Below, piece after piece: positions 36,105 to 47,139 of a stretch of 64,000 nt of DNA (within the stretch, counting starts at the first letter, position 1; each line of letters starts with the position of its first letter). This DNA is from Histoplasma ohiense (Eukaryota > Ascomycota > Eurotiomycetes > Onygenales > Ajellomycetaceae): positions 186,001-250,000 of the forward strand of contig JAEVHH010000003.1 of assembly GCA_017607445.1 (NCBI GenBank), given 5' to 3'. A program made the position numbers and the translations under genes. Below the pieces are notes generated by a model. It had not been told where the DNA came from, ran no database searches, and was given only the letters and a program-made list of their open reading frames with translations.

Positions 36105-37682
36105 ATGTTGATCAAAGGCGAGAAGTGGGCTTGCGAGGCCTGTATCCGAGGGCATCGTGTCAGCAATTGCCAACATGCAGGTATGCCTTAATTATACCGT
36201 CGCAACCACAGGACTCCTTCATTATTATAATCACTAACCAACTTCAAATAGATCGGCCCTTGAGTCACATAAATAAGAAAGGTCGCCCGGTTTCGCAATG
36301 CCCTCACTGTCGAGGTTTGCGCAAATCGCGCACAACTCACACCAAGTGCGAATGTGGCGAGAAAGGCCATACAAAAGCTGAATGTCCGACGAAGGAGGCA
36401 AGCGATAATCAAGGTGAGTCAGCATTCAAATTACATCCTCATTCTATTCTTTCTGACTAACCTGGCAATAGTTGGAAATCGAAAGCAATGCTGCTGTGGC
36501 CATGGCTCCCGCTGCACTTGTGCCAACAAAAGAGATTCCAACCTCGAAACCGTTCCCGAGGTGGGCCCCCCTCGCAGCAGAGCATCCTCCAACCTGGGTC
36601 AGAAACGCCCTCACCTTGCAACTACTAAAGCGGATGATGCGCTTTCCGGTTTCCTGACTCGCCACACTAAGAATAGAGTCAACGACACATGTAAACGAGG
36701 GGTCCCTTACTCAATTCCTAGGTCCCATACTGTTCATGCTTCATCAGACATCGCGCGCCATTCGGTGGACCATCTTCCCTTACCCGGAACTGGTATCGAG
36801 CAAGACGGGACCCTGGCTATGGATTCGATTACAAAGATAGCTTTCCCAGTCCGTCTAGTAAGGTCGGAACATGGATCACCCGCCAATGCTCCCTTGCTTG
36901 GAATTGAGGATATGAATAACGGAATTCCCCATCTCGATATTTCCGTTGCTCCGTTGGACCCAACGAATTCAACTCCAGGTTTGTTTGATCGTCAAGACCA
37001 GAGTCTTGACCAATTCTATTCTCCGGAGACGGAAGCATTTCCAGAGACGCCCAATTTCAATGTTCCCCCAGTGGACTGGTCCACATTTGGTTTGCCCTTC
37101 AACCCCAGCGACCTCCACACTGCATTCAGCCAGCCACCCTCGTACGCAAGCTTTGACAACAGCAATTTCAGTCACTCCAACCTCACCCATTCTTCGTCGG
37201 GAGAACTCTCAGAGGTCGAAGATATCAGCCTTGCCACTGGAATAGGGATGTCCAACCCTGACAAACTTGACGTCCTCAGCGCTAGCGATGGATCAGGGAA
37301 TGGCATGTACCGTCTCAGCCCATCGTCTTGTGTAGATTTCTCTCAGTCACAAATGCTGTCGCCGAGCGACCTCCAGTCAGTGGACATCGATGCCTTCCTC
37401 AAGGCTGGTGCTGCGCTTAGCCAGCCACCACAACCCTTTGACATAATCGCGACATCGCCAGGGGTGAGGTTAAACTCCTACCAGGTCCCACAAGACTACT
37501 CTTCTGCAGATAGTCAGACCTTCGGTACAACGGCTGGCGACGATAGCCTGCTGGTCTCACAAGAAGGAGCGTTTGTGTCCACGGAACCTAACACTTTCAT
37601 GTGGGATCCGGCCACCTATTCGATCACCGCTTCTGCAAGCCAAGATGATATCCCTCTTCAACAACACACCCAGTGGTTTTAA
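36105..37682 (+). CDS. Copper-fist transcription factor (Mac1/Ace1/Cuf1 family), 482 residues, three exons
   Basis: Copper-fist proteins bind DNA through an N-terminal zinc/copper domain and control copper uptake or detoxification genes. Exons are 36,105-36,180, 36,252-36,413 and 36,472-37,682 (introns 71 and 58 bp, phase kept). The copper fist occupies residues 1-40: Cys10, Cys13, Cys22 and His24, then KKGRP (34-38) for the minor groove. Two short Cys clusters follow (CPHC, CECGEKGHTKAEC, then CCCGHGSRCTC near 90). The rest is Ser/Pro/Asp-rich and has only one further Cys in the last 300 residues. The C-terminal CxC repeats that sense copper in Mac1-type activators are therefore missing. That leaves the Mac1, Ace1 or Cuf1 assignment open, so no symbol is given. 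Confidence 0.88.
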
Positions 37683-38753
37683 TATCTGGGGCGGCTTTTT
37701 TATTTTTATTTTTATTTTTATTTTTTTTAACGAAAACACTATATCTTGTCATTCACCTCTTTACAGATTATTTAGACCAATTGATTTGCATGCTTGATAT
37801 CTATTCATACGTGTCTATATGCATCCCCAGGTCCATTCCCCAGTTTAACCTTACACTCTCTCTTAACATTTTCAATCGTCGGTACAGAACTCACGACCTT
37901 AATGACACAGTGTGTTACAGTGTTTGATTCTCAGGAGTTTCTGCATATATCAGTATATATCTCTCTACATCACCCCTTTCTGCTTCATTTATCGTTTCCA
38001 TTTTCATGCGGAACGCAACTGATTTACACGAATGCCCTTTGTCACTAGTACGACTTTTCCCCATTTGCTCATTTACTCGTATCTTCACCGCATATAAATT
38101 TTCTTACGTTACTTCCTCTCCCTGTAGCCGGTGGACCCTTGCCATCATTTTTTTGCGATCAATATGTGATAAAGACTGAACGGCATTCTTGTTTTGGTTT
38201 ACCATTCAACGTTTCCGTTATATATTTTGCTATATCCTTAACTTTAAACTTTCTTTTCTTTTCTCATTTCTCCCACTGACATTGCCTTCGTTGAACATAG
38301 AGCTGTCCGAGACATAGAATAAATAAATCGACTATCGTTGTATATACAAGCATACACAGTTTGATCCCTTTCCTATCCGCTTTTCATCTGCTCATACCGT
38401 ATATATATCCGCAGTAGTACCTTTGGAAGCAATCCATTTAAGATAAACCATTTCGGATCTAGGCTTGTGACGTCATATCCAACGCACCACAAGTGCCTAG
38501 GTAGCCGGAATAGCCGAGGCTATCGTCACGTGTGCTCGCTCAATCTCCGCCGCGAATAATGGTGGGAAAACAGCACGAGACGACGAACAACGAAATATCA
38601 TATCGACCAGGTTCTTCTTCTTCGTCTTCGTCTTTTTTTATTTACCTCCTCTGTGCATTATTCGGTTTCTGCGGAGGCTAGTCTGTCAACCCTGATCGCC
38701 GCATTGTACCTCCCGGTGCCCCTCGCGTTCCCTCTTACCCCCTCTCAGCCAAT
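37683..38753. other. Intergenic: 3' region of the copper-fist gene and PEX11 promoter
   Basis: TTTTTATTTT repeats follow the stop at 37,697-37,727, a likely 3' UTR. Sequence near 38,600-38,645 is TTCGTC-rich just before the PEX11 leader. No coding was recognised. Confidence 0.5.
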
Positions 38754-39828
38754 ATGGCTGCCACAGACCTGGCTCACCACCCGACGGTGGCCCATTATCT
38801 CAGATTCGTTGCTACTACAGGTATGTTTGCGATTCTGTTGAGAGCGCTGCTACTTTTTCATCTACTATTTTGCGCTATAAACTGGGAGGGGGGATGAGGG
38901 GTTGTCTTGCAATGATCCAGGTTCAAGCGCCGCGAGGAGAGCAACTTTTGACTTGACCTGTTATTCCCCCCACCCCCTGGTTGAAAATGGCTAAACCCCT
39001 GGTCAAGCAACCCATCTACTCGCGAAATACTTCTGAAACTGAATAACAACATCACTAATCTCCTAACCCCAACCACGGCATCCAGTCGGCCGCGATAAAA
39101 TCCTTCGCACTCTCCAATACTTCTCGCGTTTCTACGCTTGGTACCTCTACCGCACCAACTACCCGCAAGCCTCCATCGCCCCTTTCGAAGCCGTCAAGAA
39201 GCAATTCGCCCTAACCCGCAAACTGCTTCGTTTCGGCAAGAATGTAGAGCACTTCAAAGCCGCTGCCGTCCTCCTCGACTCGCCCTCACCGACGGCCACT
39301 GCCGATCCCGTGCTCAAATACCTCGGCATCGGCCGCCAGCTCGGCTATGCCATCTACCTCTCCTTCGACATGGTGTTGTACCTAGATTCCGCCGGGGTGC
39401 GCAAGATGGCGAATGCGAAGAAGCTGCAGGCTCGCGCGCTGAAGGCGTGGATGGCTGGCTTGGTGTGCAGTGCCGTTTCCGGGCTGTATTCGATGTGGAT
39501 GTTGAAGGAGAGGGAAAAGGCTGTGAACAAGAAGGACGGCGAGAGTGTGGTTGAAGGGAAAATGATTGAAAAGTCAGTTTCCCCACCTTCATAGGTGTTG
39601 TCAAAAAAACATATATACATTACCTTTGCGTGGGTTTCTCCGCTCGCTAACCATGGACTGTACAGAGAACGCACGGCCGTCCTTACCCAGCTCGTTTCGG
39701 ACTTCTGTGATCTCACCATCCCCAGCACATCTCTTGGCTATATAAACTTGGATGATGGCATTATCGGCCTTGCCGGTACCGTCAGCTCCTTGATTGGTGT
39801 ACGGACAGCCTGGAGAAAGACCGCATGA
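38754..39828 (+). CDS. PEX11: Peroxin 11 (PEX11), peroxisome division protein, 238 residues, three exons
   Basis: Pex11 is a peroxisomal membrane protein that elongates peroxisomes before fission and supports fatty-acid use. Exons are 38,754-38,820, 39,086-39,572 and 39,666-39,828. Intron 1 is unusually long for this locus (265 bp); phase is kept. Family hallmarks include an N-terminal helix (HPTVAHYLRFVATT), DKILRTLQYFSRFYAWYL, the KQFALTRKLLRFGKNVEH segment and GYAIYLSFDMVLYLDSAGV. The C-terminus ends GLAGTVSSLIGVRTAW. Length fits the 230-250 residues usual in fungi. The donor of exon 2 is GTCAGT. The copper-fist gene lies 1.07 kb upstream on the same strand, with no sign of co-regulation. 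Confidence 0.92.
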
Positions 39829-40738
39829 TATAGTGAGTGATGTCTCAGCTGTCATTTTTGGAGCATGTGTGATGGGTTCACCATCCAGTTCGCAAATCGA
39901 GTTGACCCCGGGTCCTCGTGGTTATATCAATTGCGTTTGTTGTAGAAGTTTCGACCAGTGTGTTCACCTTCTGCCGCTTTTAATTTTCAGTCGCTTTTCC
40001 CTTTTTGGTTTTTGGTCATTGTTATTTGTTAGTTTCTAACATTTGTTTCATTTTCATTTTCATTCTATACTCTCCATTCTCGTGTCTTTACGTTCCAAGA
40101 CAATGCGTTACTCTTCTTCTGCTTCGGCACTTTATTTACCGGTTTGTAGGTACTTTCTTGACTGCCATGTATGATCCCATTTATCCAGCCAATCACTCAA
40201 CATATTTATTCCTAGTTATCAGTATTTCAATTCGTTCTTCTCCCTCCTCCGCATATTTTCTGCACTTGACTGTTCCACCATTATCGATCATGCCAAGAAT
40301 TTCTCATCAGTTCTACCCATATTTTGTTGAGGGTTTGGATTGGTTCGTCCCCTCTACTACCAGCATGGCGCTGGTGGTGGTCGAGCTCTTTTGTCCCGGT
40401 GGCCTAACATATTTATCATCTCCACAAGGTTCCGCTAACGCCGCCTTTTGTATCCCAATTTTTGGCTTGATCAATTATACCTACATACACATATCTATAT
40501 ACTCTTCTCATTTCCCCTTCTTTTACGTTCTGTTATCCTATATCTAGTCCCGTTACATCATCCACGAATAGAACGGCGAAGCAGATTTCACATCGAGATA
40601 GTTCATGATCAATTGAATTAGCAAACTGGACTGGTTTGCCAACATATATACTTTTGGGAACTAAGCGTAACTATCCAGCTTCATCCATGAACGAATGCAT
40701 GATTTATTTGTTGTTCAGTACATACAAAGTACGTGTGG

Positions 40739-40777
<39 letters not shown>

Positions 40778-40998
40778 CGTTGCCAAAATAACCTGCTGGC
40801 GACTTAAACCATTACTGCTTCTGGCCTCATGATCTGGAACAGAATATCAGCGACCATAGGATCCATACAAGGTGGCTAGCCAGGTAAAACAGGAATATAC
40901 CCGACTGCACGGTATGACAGTGTCCAAGTCTCTGGAGATAAAAGCAAGCCGGGTCCAAAACAAAACCATAATGCAAGGCATGGGCGCTAGCTCTCAGC
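39829..40998. other. Intergenic between convergent PEX11 and the Git1-like gene
   Basis: T-rich 3' UTR-like sequence runs to about 40,550. An (AT)n(GT)n microsatellite lies at 40,739-40,778. One long open stretch (40,005-40,547) has no ATG at its start and reads as T-rich hydrophobic text, which I take as non-coding. Confidence 0.5.
40739..40778 (+). repeat. (AT)n(GT)n microsatellite
   Basis: An AT run passes directly into a GT run, in the 3' intergenic region between PEX11 and the Git1-like transporter. Confidence 0.9.
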
Positions 40999-42943
40999 TT
41001 AGGCCGCCGGCTCCTGCAGCTGACTCTGTTCCAGCTGCTGCAGGTTTTGTTTCATGGACACCCCCATCTTGCTCGTATCATATCCATTCTCCTCCAGGTA
41101 CCGGCGAAAGCGTGCGTCTTCTAGTGCAATCGTGTCCTACATGTTGCAGTGGGTCAGAGCTACGTAATATACATAACGTATACATTTTTTTTTTTTTTTT
41201 TTCATATATTATACCCACCTGCTCAATGTGAGGGATCAAAAATCGCACAACCACAGCAGACATCATACATAATGTGCTCGCGACAAAGAACGGGTCCTGG
41301 CCCGCACGCACGGGATTCGGCGCACGAGCCTGAATAATCGGGAACGCATATGTTCCGACGAAGGCACCGATTTTGCCTATCGCGGCCGCGATGCCATAGT
41401 ATTGTCCACGCACAGCCGTGGCACTGGTCATGGCCGCGATGAGGCCGATGTTATTGCCTGGTCCAATCTCGCCGAGGGAGATGAAGATACTGTTTTTTTT
41501 TTTTTTTTAAAAAAAAAAAAGTTTGGTTAAAAAACAGGTCTCAGAAAGACTATATGGTCTGTGCAAGTGGTTGATGAAACCTACCCATAGAGAACGACAA
41601 ACGCACCGACATTTTTCGCCGTTGCGAGGAACTCGTAGCATCCTGCCATGATGAAGCCGACGATACCCTGTAAAAAGACGCCGATAGAAAGTGCGTAGCG
41701 AGGGCCAATCCAATCGGAGATGAAGGCACCCAAGCATGCGCCGGGAAGGTTGAAAAAATTGATGACGGTGTTCCATCCAAAGGATTTCCAGAGGGGCGCG
41801 GAATCTGAGAGGACGATCCTAAGCCAGACGCTCGAGTAGATGCCGAAGGCGTAGGAGGAAAAGTCGTATGCGAACCATGCTAAGGAGACAATAAACTAAT
41901 TTTAATCTGTAGTTAAAGGATTGAACTTGTTCCGCGCCGATAGGGTAACTATATATCCTTACCAGTCGCCACCAATAGAACCTGTAAGTGAGTTTTGAGT
42001 TAACAAGAGATTGAAAAGGGGGGAAGGGAAGTAGATGTACCTAGCAATCAGTTTGACAGGATATTTATGCATCCTCTCTCGATTAAAATTCTCGGGCTCC
42101 CGAAGCTTCATCCGTAAATAGAGCAAACTCAGGGGCGGAAGGACCCCAAGACCCAACATAACCCTCCACGCCGTCCTTAAGTGGTTCTCAGTAAAAACCA
42201 ACACCACAACCATAGGCACAAATGCCGCAAGAACGAAACCAAGATTGATCTGAACATTCGTGAACATAATAAACCATCTGTTCCGATGGCCTCTCTTCAG
42301 CTCCCCCGCGCTCTCAGCCGCTGCAACGCTGCCAGCGGGATACTCGCCACCAATCCCCACGCCAAGGAAGAAGCGATAGATAGTTAACGCAGTGAAGAGG
42401 CCAGGTACACTACCGTTAGCGCCGTAGGAGCCTGCAGACAGGGCTGCGAAGATGATGAGGACGAGAGTAGACGCCATCAGGGACCATTTGCGGGAGTAGT
42501 GGTCACTGATAACGCCGAACAGGAGCTGACCGACGACGGTGCCGGCGAAGGCGATGGAGGGAACATTTTTCACGGCGGCAGATTTGGTGTAGGCAACTGG
42601 GTAGAGGATGCGGAGAACGGTGTTGACTGAGCCGATAATCTAGATTTTGGTTTACAGGTTAGGCTAGGGGTACTAAGTAGGATCATCAACTGGCACTCTA
42701 GCGATCTGGCTACTGCGCAAGTGGCTTTTTGGACAGTGCGAAATGGGTTGATCGACGCACATTGTTGAGGTAACCGTCAGAAAATAGACCCGCACCACCT
42801 GCGATCACCGGCCAACTGCGCTCCCAGCGGCTTTCTGTGGTATCTTCAAGCTTATCTGGGACAGTCGGGACAATGATTTTTTGAAAATTTTTCTCTTCAG
42901 TTGAGCCAGCAGCGTTGTTTGTGACGGGGTATTCGCCGGACAT
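40999..42943 (-). CDS. GIT1: MFS transporter of the Git1 glycerophosphodiester/phosphate type, 506 residues, six exons
   Basis: Git1-family carriers import glycerophosphoinositol or related phosphodiesters across the plasma membrane. Exons are 42,943-42,761, 42,639-42,041, 41,981-41,963, 41,895-41,585, 41,489-41,219 and 41,136-40,999, in phase (1,521 bases). Exon 3 is only 19 bp and encodes the FYWWRL turn. The protein has about 12 hydrophobic helices, the loop DHYSRKWSLM between helices 2 and 3, and GIGGEYPAGSVAAAES with the following HRNRWFIMFTN, typical of Git1 and PHS-like MFS members. The second half opens with SLAWFAYDFSSYAFGIYSS. Length is close to yeast Git1. A phosphate:H+ symporter is the main alternative. 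A 12-base T run and an A run lie inside intron 4. Confidence 0.85.
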
Positions 42944-44480
42944 AGTCAAAGACCAGCCACGGCGGTGAAGTTCTCGATGAAGCCAGCGATGAGTTAAAAA
43001 AAGGCTTTTGGTTTGATCTTTTGGGTATCTTTTGTATGTGATTTGTATGTTGCTAATCGCAGAGAGGTAAAGGAACGGGGAGGCCAGAAGACCGGCTGGA
43101 GGCAGCTGTATGGTTCCACAGCGGCCTCCTTCCTGCTGGCGCTCTGCGAGGCGAGAGCCAGCCTGGATGGCATCCAAGGGTTTGCCCAAATAAAGAGGTT
43201 TGCCATCCGCCGAGGCATGTTGCGGCGGGAGCAAATAGAATGCGGGGGATCCACAACGTGGTAAAATGGGGTTTGGGTACGGTAGACTGAATCAAGATTA
43301 ACGATACTACTCTTATTTAATGCTACATAATCGTCAATATCTCATAAATAACCCTGCTCCTTTACAGCTAGAAAATAAGCATAACAGACTCCCGCCAGTG
43401 GCTCATTTGCACATATGTGGCTTGATCACTCGGGTGTGGCAAAAAAAATAATTAACAATCTACAACTGGTGAATGAACAAGGGGGGGGGCAACTTTATTT
43501 GACTAGCGCAAAACTTTAAAAAACTTTAAATTAATGTGTTTTTAGAGCTAATCGAAATATTGCTATCACGGCGATATATCCGTTGCCTGATGAGCAACCT
43601 TGAGCTCTATATTGATGTTGCCTCTGAAGGCTACGTCCAAGTTCTTTAAGAGTTTAATTAAATAGGGGAGTGTGGCGAGGAAACCTTATCTCGGATCCAG
43701 CTATGAACCCCTCCTGCCTGCAATTTCCCAAGCCTGATGCTCTCAGATCTCAGAGAGGAAGTGTGACCGACCCTAGATAAGGAGGTAGTAGCTCCCAGCC
43801 GCTATACAGTATTCATGGACTGCACTATATCTCTATTGCAGAAAATTAGCTCGTACCGGTAGAGCTTCTCTACAATTGAAAATTCTTACCAAGTGGAAGA
43901 GCTCAATCGCCTCCATTTTGTCAAAGTTTGCATTTCAAAACTCGAAACTTCCAAGGTTTGTTCTCCGCGCATAGCGTGTCAGTAGTCGCATGGGTGATTT
44001 CAGATTTTTGATTTGCTGGGACCCATCTACTAAATAGGCAAGACTTTTACTCCAAGACCGTGGGCGTTGGAATCTTGGTCCAGGTACCACTGTGGATATC
44101 TGTTTGAAACATACAATATCCGAGGCGAGCAGTTAAGTGGTTGCGCTATGGAAAGAAAAAATTAAAGCAAAATATGATGAAAAGAGCGCTACTTATACAA
44201 TGCAAAGTGTCAAAATGAACAAAAATATCCAATAAATAAATAAATAAATGAACTCTATGATTTTGGAAAAGTATAGACGATCCAAAATGAAAAATGGATT
44301 TGAGAACAGACATTCAGACGGTACCAGAGGGGGGAATGTCTAACTCAAAAACTAGAATTCTGAAGCCCTCATACCAGGGTTTCAAGGAGGAGCCAGGTAA
44401 TGCGCAACCTTAAATCCAAAAAAAAGAAAAAAAAAAGAAAAAAAGAAAAGAAAAGAAAAGAAAAAGTGTGTATATATATG
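42944..44480. other. Intergenic: Git1-like promoter and 3' region of alanine aminotransferase
   Basis: The left part lies upstream of the transporter. A G run (43,479-43,487) and, near the ALT stop, an (AAAAG)-rich stretch (44,418-44,465) are present. A poly-TAAA phrase lies at 44,233-44,247. No gene was recognised. Confidence 0.5.
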
Positions 44481-46052
44481 TCAGCTGTATTTATTCATAA
44501 ATTCCTTATGGAATTTGACAATTTTATCCGTCCACGCCGTCCCTGGTGCCAAGAATGTGGTGCGGAAATGTAGAGTGCCTTCCTTTTGACCGAAGCCAGA
44601 TCCTGGGACCACACAGACACCCGTGGCGTCCAGGAGGCGGAGGGCGTAAAACTCGTCTGGCTCACGATTGGCAGCTTTGGCGGCTTCGATGGCCTTGGGG
44701 GGCAAGTTTATGGTTGGGAAGAGGTACATAGCGCCCTACAGGAATAGAAAATTAAATATTGTTGTTGTTTAGGAGAAGGTCAACATAAGAGGTAGATAGA
44801 TGGCAATGGGGAAACTTACCCCAGGTTCCTGGCATTCAACCCCCTCCATCTGCTGGAAAGCTTTATAAAGTGCCTGCGCACGATCAAACAACCCATCCCG
44901 GATGGTATTATATTCCTTCTGATACAGCTCGTAGCTCGGATCGCCTTCAACGGGTGGGTTGACCATCATCTCCAGGAGACATTGACCCGTGACCGGCGCA
45001 CACAGCATGATACTAATAAATTTATAAATATTCTCCACCACATCCGGGTGAAAACCGACAAGCTCGAAATAACCACCTCTATGGCCACACTCGCCCACCA
45101 TACCCTTGGAAATGCTATGCAGCGATGCCAGTTCGACATGGTCGTATTCGACCGGCGCAACTTGTTGTAATTGCCGAAGACGCTTTTTGAAAGAGGTAAA
45201 CTCACCCTTGAAGACGTTTGTTTGATATACTTCATCCGCGAGGATGACGAGATTAGATTCGACGGCGACGTCGATCACACTCTTGATTGCATCGGGGCTT
45301 AGACTAGCACCCGTGGGATTTCCAGGGTTGATAACCACGATCGCACGAACCTCAATGCCATCTTCACGGGCCTTCGCAATCGCTGCGCGGATACCTTCAA
45401 CATCAGTGCCCCACGAGTCGCTTTCGTCAAGGTAGTACGGCACACACTGGGCGTTTAGCAGCGACAAGGTAGCAGTGTAGAGCGGGTATTGAGGGATAGG
45501 AACGAGAACGCCCGTTTTCGGGCCGGCGCAAAGAACATGGAGCAATGTGTTGACTCCAGATGATGCACCCGCAGAGAGATAAATTCTGGCCGGGTCTGCA
45601 GGGAAGCCGTCACGGCGTTCGATGAATCTGGCTACACTCTCACGAACAGCAGGAACGCCATGACTCTGGCTGTAAGCGCCTACGCTCTGGACAGCCTTCA
45701 GAAGCTTCTTCGCCCTATCAATCACATCCTGTTTATAGCCAAAGGATGTTCTCAACGCTTCCTCGTTGTCGAGCAAAGCGGGGTATTCGAGAATGCTGAG
45801 GACCTGGCGGAAAAAGGTGATGGGTTTCTGGTCCAACTGTTGGGGGTTTCCGATATTGGCGAAGATGACCTTGTCGAATGGAAGGACATCCTGAGCAACC
45901 TGGTTGGTCGCAGAATTTTCCAGTCTTACACGGTATTCCTCCGCTTTGACGGCTAGTTCACCACGGACGGCATACTTGGCAGCCAAAACATTGGGGTTAA
46001 TGTTGCTACCGTTGAGGCGACCTTTCAGGTTTGGTTTCGACATCGAGCCCAT
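44481..46052 (-). CDS. ALT1: Alanine aminotransferase, 495 residues, two exons
   Basis: This PLP enzyme interconverts alanine plus 2-oxoglutarate with pyruvate plus glutamate. Exons are 46,052-44,820 and 44,735-44,481 (intron 84 bp, GTAAGT donor, phase 0). Class I aminotransferase features are clear: NIGNPQQLDQKPITFFRQVL, GAYSQSHGVPAVRE, YLSAGASSGVNTLLH, INPGNPTGASLS, ILADEVYQTNVF and the PLP-lysine region SLHSISKGMVGECGHRGGYFE, where the Lys in SKG carries the cofactor. The end has TGVCVVPGSGFGQ and HFRTTFL. Length matches cytosolic or mitochondrial fungal ALT. The start ATG gives MGSMSKPNL. A further upstream exon with a mitochondrial presequence cannot be ruled out, since an Arg/Pro-rich open stretch lies at 46,165-46,539. 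Confidence 0.95.
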
Positions 46053-47139
46053 ATTGCGATGTGAGAGGGAAGGAGATGGTATTGGTGAGAAAAACGGAGG
46101 AGCCCGCGCAGAGAGTCCGAGAGGGTTGAGGACTAGGAATTATGTGGAAAAGTTGTCAGGTGAGTCAAGGTTCCGCCAAGGTTACCGGGACAAGTTGGGA
46201 TGGAGCTAGACAAGGAAACAGGGCTAGGATCGGGTCAAATCCATGGACTAGAAGATGAACCCCTGATACCACTCCAATTGTTAAATTATTTGTATTTCCT
46301 CTTCCCGCAGCAATCGTAGGAGGGGGAGGGGGAGGATGAGGAGGGAGGAAAATGGGAGCTGCGAATGCGCGTCTCGGGGGAGATGAGGCGGGCTTGGTCA
46401 TAAGTTTACCATACCTGGAGGGGATCTGGATCGAGGGGAAATTACGGTAGGTGCAACACGGAGGCGGCCGATGGTAGAGTGGCGAAGAGAGATAGAAGAC
46501 GATGTTGTTCTGGCTATTCGTCGGTGTGCCATGATACACACTGTGGCGGAGTGAGGATGGATCGCACTCGAAGCGAGGTGACTTGCAGATTTGAAAAAAA
46601 AAAAGGTCAGCGGCGCGTGATCATGTGATATTCACCTGGGTCTGGCAGAATACATTATCCGGTAGGCGGTGAACAAAGTGCGCCAATCATCCTATCATTT
46701 CTAGATACTAGTATTTATAGACAAGCTCATCGCTCATCGGTAACGTAGCATCCCGTCCTCACTGGTGTTGGAAAACACGGATTCTGGGTGGTATATAACC
46801 TAAATGTGTAGCTCACACCACCATGGACTGCGGCGGTGAAACAGAAAGAAGACGGGACAACAGGAGGTTTGCACAGTACACATGTACTTTACCATCTATC
46901 TTCTTTGAGCACATCAGAGCAACTTACCACAGACGTTAAACCGCCACCCAATTACGCTTATTCTAGTTCAGAAAACGGAAACCGCATCGGCAACGCAAGA
47001 GGACATTACGTGATATGAGTGTGTTTAATAAGTTGGAACTAAAATCATCTATCTCATCCATCAGTCTACGGTATTCTTTGGCCAACCCCCAATTTATCAC
47101 ACACCCAAACCCATGAGTTATCGCTTTAGCCTCGGCCTA
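46053..47139. other. Intergenic between alanine aminotransferase and RPN7, both on the minus strand
   Basis: Purine-rich sequence (GGAGGGGGAGG near 46,320) lies in the ALT upstream region. A 10-base A run is at 46,593-46,604. The RPN7 stop is at 47,140. No coding is supported, apart from the possible ALT leader exon noted in that entry. Confidence 0.5.

Noticed and set aside
40005..40547. 180-codon open frame after PEX11
   Set aside because: It has no ATG at its start, is T-rich and hydrophobic throughout, and lies in the expected 3' UTR; no family resemblance.
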